From: Pseudomonadota bacterium
Lineage (GTDB): Bacteria; Pseudomonadota; Alphaproteobacteria; Micavibrionales; Micavibrionaceae
Reading direction: 5' to 3'
Length of the DNA stretch: 64,000 nucleotides
NCBI GenBank assembly: GCA_029558635.1
Contig: JAKQEE010000258.1
Coordinates: forward strand, 1 to 64,000
How positions within the stretch are numbered: position 1 is the first letter of the stretch; every line of letters starts with the position of its first letter. The position numbers and the translations under genes are program-made. Below, piece by piece: positions 28,212 to 36,657 of this stretch. Under the pieces are notes generated by a model. It had not been told where the DNA came from. It made no database searches and saw nothing but the letters and a program-made list of their open reading frames with translations.

Positions 28212-29108
28212 ATGACAAATGAAACATATACCGATGACGAATTGTTGCGACTGGTTTTTTCCCGGGGGGCCGTGTCCATATGGAATAATCAGAAAGGGCC
28301 GGTTTTCTGGTATGCTGCGGGGGTTCCGGGGCCGTTCTATGTGAACACAGAAAAGCTGATCGGGAAGGATGTCGCCGATAAATTGTTATCGGATATCAAC
28401 GGTATTCTCCAGAAGTCGGGAAGTGCCGCAGAAAAAGCAGAGGAATTAGATCATCTTGTTATGGGCGTTTACTCTTCTCATGAGGAGTTTCAGCGGATTG
28501 TAAAAAGTATGGTCAAGAAAGGTGAGGATTTCTCCTATGATTGCGTGTCCGGAGGGGAGAGAAGAGACTGGTTTTTCTCGATCCCGTTTTCCCATGAGGT
28601 GGGCAAGGACCATTTGTATATCTTTAAGGACATGACGGTTTTTCGTAGAAAATGTGAAGGGAGCGGTTCTCATGACGGTGTGAATGCCCTTCATATTGCC
28701 GACCTTATTAATAATGCGGCGAGCTACTTTGATAAATGGCTGCCGGCCGTGGCTAAAAACAACATGAATATTGTTGGTACAATTTCCGTTATCAATCGTG
28801 GCAACGTTGGAATGGACCGCTTAAGTGAGGCTGGCGTCAGAAGCTGCGCTTTGAAATGTATTAACGTCTCATTTTTCCTGGAATTGGCGCAGAAGAATCT
28901 GATATCTCAAAGTACATATGAAGAGATTCAGGCCTATTTCGATTCCAAAGAGGAATGGGCGAAGCGATATATTCTTTCGAACCCTGCTTTGTTCAATGTA
29001 AAAGAACTGGATGCCAAATCGAAAGAAAGGCTTGAGCAGTTTGTATCAAATGATCCGTGGAATCTTAAGGATTATGCTCCGGAGACTTTTGCGAAGCTTA
29101 AATTTTAA
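28212..29108 (+). CDS. Orotate phosphoribosyltransferase-like protein
   Basis: A 298-residue protein resembling PyrE-type phosphoribosyltransferases: GPVFWYAAGVPGPFYVNTE near residues 28-46, SGGERRDWFFSIPFSHEVGK near 115-134, and a region NALHIADLINNAASYFDKW (about 158-176) in the place of the PRPP-binding loop. The usual acidic pair of that loop is not obvious, so PRPP binding may be altered. The C-terminal about 80 residues are an additional helical region. It stands alone, not beside pyrimidine genes. The assignment rests on motif memory. Confidence 0.55.
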   Translation: MTNETYTDDELLRLVFSRGAVSIWNNQKGPVFWYAAGVPGPFYVNTEKLIGKDVADKLLSDINGILQKSGSAAEKAEELDHLVMGVYSSHEEFQRIVKSMVKKGEDFSYDCVSGGERRDWFFSIPFSHEVGKDHLYIFKDMTVFRRKCEGSGSHDGVNALHIADLINNAASYFDKWLPAVAKNNMNIVGTISVINRGNVGMDRLSEAGVRSCALKCINVSFFLELAQKNLISQSTYEEIQAYFDSKEEWAKRYILSNPALFNVKELDAKSKERLEQFVSNDPWNLKDYAPETFAKLKF

Positions 29109-29150
29109 GCGCTGTATATCTCTTCTGGTGGAATTGCCTAGCTTTTACTC

Positions 29151-29183
29151 ATTATAAAACCCCCATAAAAGGGGGCTTTATAA
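29151..29183. terminator. Bidirectional hairpin terminator next to tRNA-Thr
   Basis: ATTATAAA-A-CCCCC and GGGGG-C-TTTATAAT pair around ATAAAA. It lies between the OPRT-like gene (plus) and the tRNA 3' end (minus), suitable for ending both transcripts. Confidence 0.75.
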
Positions 29184-29258
29184 TGGTGCCGCTGAAGAGA
29201 TTTGAACTCCCGACCTTGTCATTACGAATGACCTGCTCTACCCCTGAGCTACAACGGC
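29184..29258 (-). tRNA. tRNA-Thr (anticodon CGT)
   Basis: The reverse complement folds into a full cloverleaf of 75 nt: acceptor GCCGTTG/CAGCGGC, D arm GCTC...GAGC, anticodon loop TTCGTAA (anticodon CGT, reading ACG), T arm GGGAG-TTCAAAT-CTCTT, discriminator A and encoded CCA. One G-A mismatch lies at the end of the anticodon stem. No integrase gene is beside it. Confidence 0.93.
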
Positions 29259-29373
29259 TTTTTAGAATTTCTGGGTCAAGTTCCTAATCGGTTTTAAAAA
29301 AGATTGCAAGTCTCTTACAATTTGTGTATCTTCTCCGTCATTGACATAACATTTATGAAAAAAGGTTAAAATT

Positions 29374-29574
29374 ATGGCAGGTGCAGATAATAGTCAGATC
29401 AAAGCTTTTCAAGAGTCGGCAGAGGGCGCTGAGCAGGTATGCCTTGTATGTGCGGATGCACAACCCTTGGGAGAAGTTGTGACTTTGGGGCGTGAAGACC
29501 AGTTTGAAGGAATTGGTCAAAATGATCATCGCTCTTCCATTCAAAGCCCTGCATTAGCGCCAATTCGTTGGTAG
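29374..29574 (+). CDS. Possible small protein, unknown
   Basis: A 66-codon ORF in an otherwise empty 420-bp stretch. The start has only a weak upstream AAAGGTT. The product is hydrophilic with two close cysteines (QVCLVCADAQ) and no known motif. The antisense ORFs in the same place look less protein-like. Coding status is uncertain. Confidence 0.35.
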   Translation: MAGADNSQIKAFQESAEGAEQVCLVCADAQPLGEVVTLGREDQFEGIGQNDHRSSIQSPALAPIRW

Positions 29575-29680
29575 TATAAGTTTGAAGATTCCCGTTTTTT
29601 ATGTTGGCGGGGTTTTCTCCTGTTCTTGTATTTGCTACACTTTCTTCGAATGATTCGTTTCCGAATATTTGGTGGGGAGT

Positions 29681-30775
29681 ATGGCGGAAAAGCGCAAAAT
29701 TAAAATGACACGAAAGGTCATGCCGGATGGTCGGTATGGCCTTTTTTTTCCGGCGGTGTTCATGTCGGATATGCATTTGGGGACTTTTGGGACACGGGCG
29801 AAGCGCCTGTGTTTGTTTTTGGACCTGATAGAAACCGACCGGCTTTATCTCGTCGGTGATATTGTCGGTGGGACCGAGATGGAGGCCAAGCGCAAATTCC
29901 AGTTTGGTGGAAGTTGGCACAAACAAGTCTTAGGCCATTTTTTGCGCAAGGCGCGCTGTGGAACAGAGGTAACTTATATTCCCGGCAATCATGATGCCGT
30001 GCCGCGCGGCCGTGAAATCGGGCGAGGGATTTGGCACCGGAAGCTCACGGGTAAAAGCCTGGTGGGCGTGCGGTTTGTCGAGCATGATCTTTATACCGAC
30101 CCGAATGGACGGCGGTTCAAGGTTCTGCATGGAGACGAGTTCGATGATATGGTCGGATTCTGGTATAAGGTCGGAGATTGGTTTATCGAGACTCTGCAGT
30201 CTTTCGACCATTTTCTTCACTCTTATTTTCCGCGGATGCGCGAACACTCGGTAGCGGCTGTCGTCAAGCGGGCGTTCAAGGGGGCCATTTCCACCTTGAT
30301 GGATGTCAAAAAGAAAATTCGTGATTATGCCGATCACGAGCATGTGGATGGCATTATCTATGGCCATTCGCATATCGGCGGATTCCAGAGAACGGCAGGC
30401 GGCAAAATTGCCATGAATGACGGATGTTGCACCGAGCATGTTCAGGCGCTGGTGCATGATGAAGATGGGACATGGGCGTTGCTCACGATGTTCAAGGACC
30501 GGTTTCTGGTGACTGAAGAAGACGGAACGAGCTATCCGGTTTTTTGGAGGGAATTGGGGTTGGAGGAGTCGATGGTATTTGGTCCGACAAAATATCAGGA
30601 TCAGTCGAGAAAGGATGCGTGTCGTGTTTTGAGTATTATCGAACGGGCCTGGCCTTCCAAGGAGAGAGTTCAGTCTCTTGAAGCACGTCGCAAGGCAAGG
30701 GTGCGTAAGGTCAGAATGTTTGTGGAAAGCAAGGAAATCTGCGATCTTTGTGATTTTCAAGGGGCTTATGCGTAA
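29681..30775 (+). CDS. LpxH-like metallophosphoesterase (first copy)
   Basis: A 364-residue calcineurin-fold phosphoesterase. ATG 29681 follows GGTGGGGAGT, so the track start at 29669 is rejected. Metal-binding motifs are in order: SDMHLGTFG (about residues 28-36), LVGDIVGG (about 58), IPGNHDA (about 101), LHGDEFDD (about 147) and YGHSHIGG (about 227). The family includes UDP-2,3-diacylglucosamine diphosphatases acting in lipid A synthesis. A related gene follows 156 bp downstream. The 100-residue C-terminal extension is Lys/Arg-rich and of unknown role. Confidence 0.8.
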   Translation: MAEKRKIKMTRKVMPDGRYGLFFPAVFMSDMHLGTFGTRAKRLCLFLDLIETDRLYLVGDIVGGTEMEAKRKFQFGGSWHKQVLGHFLRKARCGTEVTYIPGNHDAVPRGREIGRGIWHRKLTGKSLVGVRFVEHDLYTDPNGRRFKVLHGDEFDDMVGFWYKVGDWFIETLQSFDHFLHSYFPRMREHSVAAVVKRAFKGAISTLMDVKKKIRDYADHEHVDGIIYGHSHIGGFQRTAGGKIAMNDGCCTEHVQALVHDEDGTWALLTMFKDRFLVTEEDGTSYPVFWRELGLEESMVFGPTKYQDQSRKDACRVLSIIERAWPSKERVQSLEARRKARVRKVRMFVESKEICDLCDFQGAYA

Positions 30776-30931
30776 TAAAAACTTGAAGAGATCACAGCGC
30801 TTTGCTAGAAAGTTCGCGGAAGATCGGCGCGGGCGAAAATCTCGCCAACCCGGTCAGGGCCGAAAGGCAGCAGCCGTAACGAATTCTTTTCGGGTCGTGT
30901 CCGGTCTTCCACTTCTGAGTTCACTGTGTAA

Positions 30932-32092
30932 ATGGAGAGTAGTGTCGTGACGTCCTTTCGCCCCGTTCAATCTTTCCGGCCATGTTTGCACTTTAGAACT
31001 GTTGTTATTTCCGATACCCATTTAGGAAAAAAAGCTGCTTCGGCAGCTTTTCTTTTTGAGTTTTTGCAGAATATCTCCTGCGAACGGTTGTTGTTGAATG
31101 GAGATATTCTTGAAGGATGGGGAATGAAGCATAAAAAGCGTACCCCATTTCCCGAAATGCATGCAAGGTGTCTTGATGCTCTGAATGCCAGGGCCGAGAG
31201 TGGGGTTGAGGTTATCTATATTCGTGGAAACCACGATGAGGACTGGGCTAAATCCAAGAAAAAAATTTCCAACAGAACGATCACGTTTCGTGACAAGCAC
31301 CATCGGCATGAATGTCCCATAAGGTTCCAGAAATCATTCCAGCATACGGACGTGCAGGGCCGGAAATTTCTGGTTTTGCATGGAGATGTATTCGATGGTT
31401 TTATGAAGTCGACCAAAAAGAAAGTTATCGCCCAGTATGCCGATCGTGCCTATGAAGGGTTCGTCAATTTAAATGGTATTTTTCGGCAGGCAGTTCAGGA
31501 TATGACGGGAGCTCATGTCTCCCCTGCGGCGTTTCTTAAACGCAAGACTAAAAAAACTCTTGGAATTATTGATGGATTTGAAAAAGCTGTAACTTCGAAG
31601 AGGATGATAGAGAGGTTCGATGGCGTTATTTGCGGGCATATCCACCATGCGGAAATTACACCGAAAAAAGACATCTTGTACATGAATAGCGGGGATTGGG
31701 TTGAAGGATGTACTGCCTTGGCCGAAGATTTTGATGGGAACTGGCATATCGTTGATTGGGGTCGTGATAGAAATCAATATGGGATGAAACGCGTTCCTTC
31801 GATTTTTGACAAGAATCCATATGAATCCTACCGCGGTGTTACGATTCGGCAGTTGGGGCTTGCCCGCAAATTGTGGCCGGGAGCCGATTACGGTGAATTG
31901 ATGGGAGAAATGTGGGAGTGTCGTCGTAAACTTGAGCACCAGAACGAGCGTTTGGCCGAATTGTTTAAAGAGAAGGTCACCAACGACAACCTCAAGAAAG
32001 AGCAGAAAATTCGCCAGAAAATCGGGGCATTGGAGCAAAAAATCGAGGGAATTACAGAATTGTTGGCTCCGGTTCATGATCCGGTATCTTGA
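30932..32092 (+). CDS. LpxH-like metallophosphoesterase (second copy)
   Basis: A 386-residue paralog of the preceding gene, with SDTHLGKKA (about residues 29-37), LNGDILEGW (about 54), IRGNHDE (about 94), LHGDVFDG (about 150) and CGHIHHAEI (about 231). A C-terminal coiled coil (KKEQKIRQKIGALEQKIEGI) ends the protein. The start is ambiguous: ATG 30932 or GTG 30947, both behind weak ribosome binding sites. A terminator-shaped hairpin lies inside the first 45 codons, at 31030-31058, which is unusual. The substrate cannot be read from sequence. Confidence 0.8.
   Translation: MESSVVTSFRPVQSFRPCLHFRTVVISDTHLGKKAASAAFLFEFLQNISCERLLLNGDILEGWGMKHKKRTPFPEMHARCLDALNARAESGVEVIYIRGNHDEDWAKSKKKISNRTITFRDKHHRHECPIRFQKSFQHTDVQGRKFLVLHGDVFDGFMKSTKKKVIAQYADRAYEGFVNLNGIFRQAVQDMTGAHVSPAAFLKRKTKKTLGIIDGFEKAVTSKRMIERFDGVICGHIHHAEITPKKDILYMNSGDWVEGCTALAEDFDGNWHIVDWGRDRNQYGMKRVPSIFDKNPYESYRGVTIRQLGLARKLWPGADYGELMGEMWECRRKLEHQNERLAELFKEKVTNDNLKKEQKIRQKIGALEQKIEGITELLAPVHDPVS
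31030..31058 (+). terminator. Terminator-like UUCG hairpin inside a coding region
   Basis: AAAAGCTGC-TTCG-GCAGCTTTT forms a perfect 9-bp stem closed by a TTCG tetraloop and is followed by CTTTTT. It has every feature of an intrinsic terminator, yet lies near codons 33-42 of the second metallophosphoesterase, directly after its first metal motif. Confidence 0.65.
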
Positions 32093-32152
32093 GTGTTGAT
32101 ATTTCTCCGTTTTTAGTTGAAGGGCCTGTTTCTTCACTCTAGAGTCCTTCCT

Positions 32153-33829
32153 ATGTCTATACAGCAAGAAAATAACGCCTATCGTGTATTGGCGCGGAAA
32201 TACCGTCCCCAGAATTTCGATCAATTGATCGGGCAGGATGCGTTGGTGCGTACGTTGACCAATGCCATCAGTTCGGGGCGTGTGGCGCATGCGTTTATGC
32301 TGACCGGTGTGCGCGGGGTGGGGAAAACCACCACGGCGCGGATTATTGCCAAAGCATTGAATTATACCGGACCTGACGGCACGGCTGGTCCGACCACGGG
32401 ACCGACAGACGATTGCGAAATTTGCCGTGCGATTAGTGAAGACCGTCATCCCGATGTGATGGAAATGGACGCTGCGTCGCGCACAGGCGTTGATGATATT
32501 CGTGAGATTCTTGATGGGGTGCGGTATGCGCCGACGTCGGCGCGGTATAAAGTCTATATCATCGACGAAGTGCATATGCTTTCCAAAAACGCGTTTAATG
32601 CGCTTCTCAAAACTCTGGAAGAGCCGCCGCCCCATGTGAAATTCATTTTTGCAACGACCGAAATCCGCAAGGTTCCGGTAACGGTGCTTTCACGTTGCCA
32701 GCGTTTTGATTTGCGTCGTGTTGATGTCGAGACTTTGCAGTCTCATTACAAAAAAGTTTGTGATCTTGAAAAAGTTTCCGCTGAAGACGAAGCGGTTGCG
32801 ATGATTGCGCGCGCAGCGGATGGGTCGGTCCGGGATGGGCTGTCTATTCTCGATCAGGCGATGGCACTGAGTGAAGGGGCAATCACAGTGGATCGTGTGC
32901 GTTCAATGCTCGGTCTTGCCGACCGGACACGTTTGCTGGATCTGATGGAACATATCCTTGGTGGTAAGGGCGATGAGGCCCTGACAGTTATGGCTGATTT
33001 GTATCGTGCCGGAGCTGACCCTCAAACGGTCTTGCAGGACCTTCTCGATATTACCCATTTGATGAGCAAGTTCCTGACCATAAAATCTCCACCTGCGACG
33101 GTGGAGCCGAATATGGCGGGGGCGGAGCGGAACCGCGCGGCGGATATGGCTGCAAATACAGGAATTCCGGCTTTGACGCGCGTATGGCAAATTTTGCTGA
33201 AAGGTCTTGGTGAAATTCAACATTCCCCCAATCCGCAGGCCACTGCCGAAATGGTGATTATCCGTTTGATGTTTGCGGCTGATCTTCCCGATCCTGCCAC
33301 TGTTTTGAAACAGTTGAAAGACGGCACGATTGTGAGTGGCGGTGGTGCGCGTGCTGCGTCTGGTTCCGGTGGTGGCGGAGCGGTGGCGTCGATTGCGTCC
33401 GGTTCAGGGGTCAAGATGATGGCGCAGCCTGCTGTGGCGGCGCAGCCCGTCGCGGTGGCCAACAGCAATCTTGAGACTCTCGCCGATGTGGTGGGTCTCT
33501 TGGAACAGCACGGGGCGATGATTCTGGCGTCGCAAGTGGTTCACGGGGTCGAGCTGGTGAAGCTCGAGCCGTTGCGGATTGAGTATCATCCGGCGCCAGA
33601 GGCCGATCCGAAACTTGCGAGCGATTTGTCCAAAAAGCTTACGCAAATCACCGGACAGCGCTGGGTGGTGTCCATTTCGATGCGCGAGGGCCAGCCGACC
33701 TTGGCGCGCCAGCATGAGATGGCGTTGGCGGTAGAACGCACTGCTGTTATGGCCAACCCCGTGATTGCACGGTTTTTAAGTGTGTTTCCCAAGGCAGAGA
33801 TAATTTCGATTACCAATCAAGAGGATTAG
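32153..33829 (+). CDS. dnaX: DNA polymerase III subunit gamma/tau
   Basis: A 558-residue clamp-loader ATPase. I prefer ATG 32153 (MSIQQENNAYRVLARKYRP) over 32117. Walker A is GVRGVGKTTTAR (about residue 50), Walker B region IIDEVHML, sensor region VLSRCQRFDLR. The zinc-ligand region reads TDDCEICRAI, keeping only two of the four cysteines known from E. coli DnaX. The C-terminal part contains a Gly/Ala/Ser-rich linker and a tau-type domain. ybaB follows 3 bp downstream, the common dnaX-ybaB pair. Confidence 0.94.
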   Translation: MSIQQENNAYRVLARKYRPQNFDQLIGQDALVRTLTNAISSGRVAHAFMLTGVRGVGKTTTARIIAKALNYTGPDGTAGPTTGPTDDCEICRAISEDRHPDVMEMDAASRTGVDDIREILDGVRYAPTSARYKVYIIDEVHMLSKNAFNALLKTLEEPPPHVKFIFATTEIRKVPVTVLSRCQRFDLRRVDVETLQSHYKKVCDLEKVSAEDEAVAMIARAADGSVRDGLSILDQAMALSEGAITVDRVRSMLGLADRTRLLDLMEHILGGKGDEALTVMADLYRAGADPQTVLQDLLDITHLMSKFLTIKSPPATVEPNMAGAERNRAADMAANTGIPALTRVWQILLKGLGEIQHSPNPQATAEMVIIRLMFAADLPDPATVLKQLKDGTIVSGGGARAASGSGGGGAVASIASGSGVKMMAQPAVAAQPVAVANSNLETLADVVGLLEQHGAMILASQVVHGVELVKLEPLRIEYHPAPEADPKLASDLSKKLTQITGQRWVVSISMREGQPTLARQHEMALAVERTAVMANPVIARFLSVFPKAEIISITNQED

Positions 33830-33832
33830 ATC

Positions 33833-34165
33833 ATGTTCAATATGCAGCAGATGATGCAAAAGGCGCAGGCCGTTCAAAAGAAAATGGCGGCGTTACAGGA
33901 AGAGTTGAATGAGATGGAGGTCGACGGGCAATCCGGTGCGGGTCTTGTCAGGGTTACGATGACTTGCAAAGGGAATATGAAGGCGTTGACCATTGATCCG
34001 TCGTTGATTGATCCTGCGGAAAAAGAAGTTCTGGAAGATTTGATCAAGGCGGCGTGCAATGATGCGCGGAATAAAGCCGATCAGAAACTGGCCGATGAAA
34101 CGCAAAAGGCCATGGCTGATATGGGGCTTCCTCCAGGGCTTCTCGGCGGCGGGATGCCGTTCTGA
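33833..34165 (+). CDS. YbaB/EbfC-family nucleoid-associated protein
   Basis: A 110-residue small DNA-binding dimer: MFNMQQMMQKAQAVQKKMAALQ at the start and PPGLLGGGMPF at the end are typical. It binds DNA and helps organise the nucleoid. It follows dnaX with 3 bp spacing, and its stop overlaps the xth start (TGATG). Confidence 0.94.
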   Translation: MFNMQQMMQKAQAVQKKMAALQEELNEMEVDGQSGAGLVRVTMTCKGNMKALTIDPSLIDPAEKEVLEDLIKAACNDARNKADQKLADETQKAMADMGLPPGLLGGGMPF

Positions 34166-34956
34166 TGCGGTTGATGACATGGAATATAAATTCGGTCCGG
34201 TTGCGGGCCGAATTGGTTTTAAAGGCTGCGAGCGAGGCTCGCGCCGATGTCGTGTGTTTGCAGGAAACCAAAACCCCCGATGAATTTTTTCCGCATGAGG
34301 TGTTTGATGCGGCAGGGTTCAAATATCGCCATATTCACGGGATGAAATCTTATAATGGCGTTGCTATCCTGTCTAAATTGCCGTTTCAGGAAGTTGCCGT
34401 TCATCACCGTGTCGGACGTGAGGATTGCCGCCATATTGCGGTGAAGCTGGATGGCGTTGAGTTGCATGATATTTACATTCCGGCGGGTGGAGATGTTCCT
34501 GACCCCACGCTCAATGACAAGTTTGCGCATAAGCTGGGGTTTGTTGATGAGTTGGCGGCATGGTTCCCGAGACACTACAAATCCACTTCGAAACTGATCG
34601 CGGTCGGGGATTTTAATATCGCGCCGCTTCCCAACGATGTGTGGTCGCATAAGCAGTTATTGAATGTTGTATCGCATACGTCGGTTGAGGTCGAGAAACT
34701 GGAACGGTTTCAGAAAAGTTTGAATTGGGTTGATGTGGGGCGGCATTTCGTGCCAGAAGACGAAAAACTTTATACATGGTGGTCGTACCGCAATCGCGAC
34801 TGGAAGGTTTCCAATCGTGGACGGCGGCTCGATCACGTGTGGGTGACGCAGCCGCTTCAATCTTCACTGAAATCGCACGAAGTTTTGACCCATGCGCGGG
34901 ATTGGGAGAAAACCAGCGATCATGTGCCGGTTGCGGTTGAGTTCATTTCATTCTGA
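34165..34956 (+). CDS. xth: Exodeoxyribonuclease III
   Basis: A 263-residue AP endonuclease/3'-5' exonuclease: TWNINSVRLR (residues 4-13), LQETK (about 34), DIYIPAGGD, GDFNIAP (about 150) and the C-terminal SDHVPV. It repairs abasic sites. It overlaps ybaB by one base at the start, and its 3' end overlaps the convergent MFS gene by 37 bases. Confidence 0.94.
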   Translation: MRLMTWNINSVRLRAELVLKAASEARADVVCLQETKTPDEFFPHEVFDAAGFKYRHIHGMKSYNGVAILSKLPFQEVAVHHRVGREDCRHIAVKLDGVELHDIYIPAGGDVPDPTLNDKFAHKLGFVDELAAWFPRHYKSTSKLIAVGDFNIAPLPNDVWSHKQLLNVVSHTSVEVEKLERFQKSLNWVDVGRHFVPEDEKLYTWWSYRNRDWKVSNRGRRLDHVWVTQPLQSSLKSHEVLTHARDWEKTSDHVPVAVEFISF

Positions 34957-36146
34957 GCTTTTTGCCGTTTGTGATTGCGTTCAATCAGAATGTATGACCA
35001 TGCGCCCAATGCGGCGATCAGTGCCGCGTGCGCGAGCAGACCGTTACCAATGCCGTATTCGTCAGTGGCCCAGCCGATGACCTGACTCATTGGGATAAAA
35101 CCCAACGAGACCGAGACGCTGGCTGTTGAAAGAATAGTGGCGCGTTCGGCGGAACCGGCCAGGTTGTTGACGGCTTCTTGTGCACGCGGCATCCCAAATC
35201 CGAAGACAAAGGCTTCGTAGGTGAGGCAGGCAAGACCAAACCATGTGGTGGAAACCCCCGCGCCAATTAAGGCCAGAACAAGGGATGCCAGCAGGATGTA
35301 GAGGGCTTTGCGGCCATAAAGGGAGGGAAAAATTTTATGGCCGATATGCCCGCATATGCCGCCTAGCAGCATGACGCCCGAGAGAATCCAGCCATTATAG
35401 AATTCTGGCAGGTTCATGGCTTCGGTATAAGGTTGGATTGCCCACATGCAGATTTTAGTCGTGGCGAAGGCTAGAGTCATCAACATAATCAGGCCCGCAA
35501 TTTCCTTATGCCCGTGCGTGACGTATTTGAATGTTCGCCACATATCGGCTAGAGGGTTTCCTTCGACTGTTTTTTTATGGCGGGGCGGCTCAATGAAAGC
35601 GAAGCCGAGCAAGGTTGTTGCTATGACCACGACAATTTCCATTTGCATGGGCAGGTAGGGGGAAATTGTATATAGGTAACCACCAATTACACAAGCTGCA
35701 GCACAGGAATAAAACATTACGGCGAAACGGAATCCTTCGCGTTTTCTGAATTCCTGTTCGCGTCCTGCGGCCAACAAAGAATCATACAAAAGGGCTGAGT
35801 TGGCTCCGCTCATCAGGGATGTTCCGATGCCGATTACACCTTGAGAAATTATAGCACTCCAAAACCCTGTGGCTTCGAGCAGGCAAATGAAGCCGATTGC
35901 AAACATGAAACCTCCGGCAGTCAAGGTCTTTTTGCGTCCCCACTGATCGGCGATCCAGCCAGTGGGAACATCGAGGAGCACCATCACCGCAGCAAAAACC
36001 GATTCCCCGATCAGAAAATCCTGGAAAGTCAGCCCTAATTGATCGTGGTAATAGGGGACGATGATCGGGAGTGCAAAAACAGCATTGATCCCGATCGTGA
36101 ACAGGTTCAAAAGCCATATATTGCGATTGCATTGCGCGTTTTCCAT
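34920..36146 (-). CDS. Major facilitator superfamily transporter
   Basis: A 408-residue protein with about 12 hydrophobic helices. The MFS motif A between helices 2 and 3 reads GWIADQWGRKKTL (about residues 62-74). Overall it looks like a drug-efflux or small-molecule exporter type; the substrate cannot be inferred. It heads toward xth, overlapping its 3' end, and lies directly downstream of a GNAT gene on the same strand (5 bp gap), with which it is likely cotranscribed. Confidence 0.85.
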   Translation of the reverse strand: MENAQCNRNIWLLNLFTIGINAVFALPIIVPYYHDQLGLTFQDFLIGESVFAAVMVLLDVPTGWIADQWGRKKTLTAGGFMFAIGFICLLEATGFWSAIISQGVIGIGTSLMSGANSALLYDSLLAAGREQEFRKREGFRFAVMFYSCAAACVIGGYLYTISPYLPMQMEIVVVIATTLLGFAFIEPPRHKKTVEGNPLADMWRTFKYVTHGHKEIAGLIMLMTLAFATTKICMWAIQPYTEAMNLPEFYNGWILSGVMLLGGICGHIGHKIFPSLYGRKALYILLASLVLALIGAGVSTTWFGLACLTYEAFVFGFGMPRAQEAVNNLAGSAERATILSTASVSVSLGFIPMSQVIGWATDEYGIGNGLLAHAALIAALGAWSYILIERNHKRQKAQNEMNSTATGT

Positions 36147-36151
36147 TTTTA

Positions 36152-36655
36152 CTACCGTATAATTTTTTCGTATTTAAGAGAAATATCTTTTTCTCCGTTC
36201 CCGAAAATATATTCTATTTCACCGATAGGAATAAACCCGCACCGAAGAATTACTGACTTGCTTGCGTTGTTGTTTCTGCGATGTCCGATCCCCATGTGGG
36301 AGATGGATTTATCGGCAAGCGCATAATCAAGACAAAAATTGACCAATTGCAAGGCAAAGTTATTCCCGCGATAGCGTGGATTCACGTACAGCATTCCAAT
36401 TTCACGTTCGTGATCTTTCATTTCGCCGAAATGGAAGTTTCCTGCGAAGCCAACCGGCAATTCTTTGTTGTAGAGCATGAACAGAGCGTTTTTCGGGTTT
36501 GACAGCTCCGAAATCCATCTTTCGTCCGGTCTGCTTTTGGCCTGATCTGCCGATTCCAGAAAACATTCGGGGTTGTGCGTGACCATTTCAATCCGCATGG
36601 CGCGGAAGAGTTTCCAATCGTCTTTTTCAAGTTTCCTGATATATATGTTTTTCAT
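36152..36655 (-). CDS. GNAT-family N-acetyltransferase (a)
   Basis: A 167-residue acetyltransferase with the GNAT core: strand LFMLYNKELPVGFAGNFHF, EIGMLYVNPRYRGNNFALQLVNF (acetyl-CoA loop variant RGNNFA) and a late GHRRNNNASKSVILRCGFIP. It is one of three GNAT genes in a row on this strand, with 2 bp between this and the next one, so they form an operon that also includes the MFS gene downstream. Substrate unknown. Confidence 0.82.
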   Translation of the reverse strand: MKNIYIRKLEKDDWKLFRAMRIEMVTHNPECFLESADQAKSRPDERWISELSNPKNALFMLYNKELPVGFAGNFHFGEMKDHEREIGMLYVNPRYRGNNFALQLVNFCLDYALADKSISHMGIGHRRNNNASKSVILRCGFIPIGEIEYIFGNGEKDISLKYEKIIR

Positions 36656-36657
36656 TT

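Noticed and set aside
29184-29258. tRNA-Thr as integration site of the phage-like cassette
   Set aside because: It is more than 17 kb from the cassette, and no integrase or repeat of the tRNA end was seen near either border.
30768-30950. Possible 60-residue basic ORF between the two metallophosphoesterases
   Set aside because: No ribosome binding site and no motif; it overlaps both neighbours. Coding not supported.
31469-32635. Minus-strand ORF of 388 codons
   Set aside because: Spans two real plus-strand genes (metallophosphoesterase and dnaX) and has no domain.
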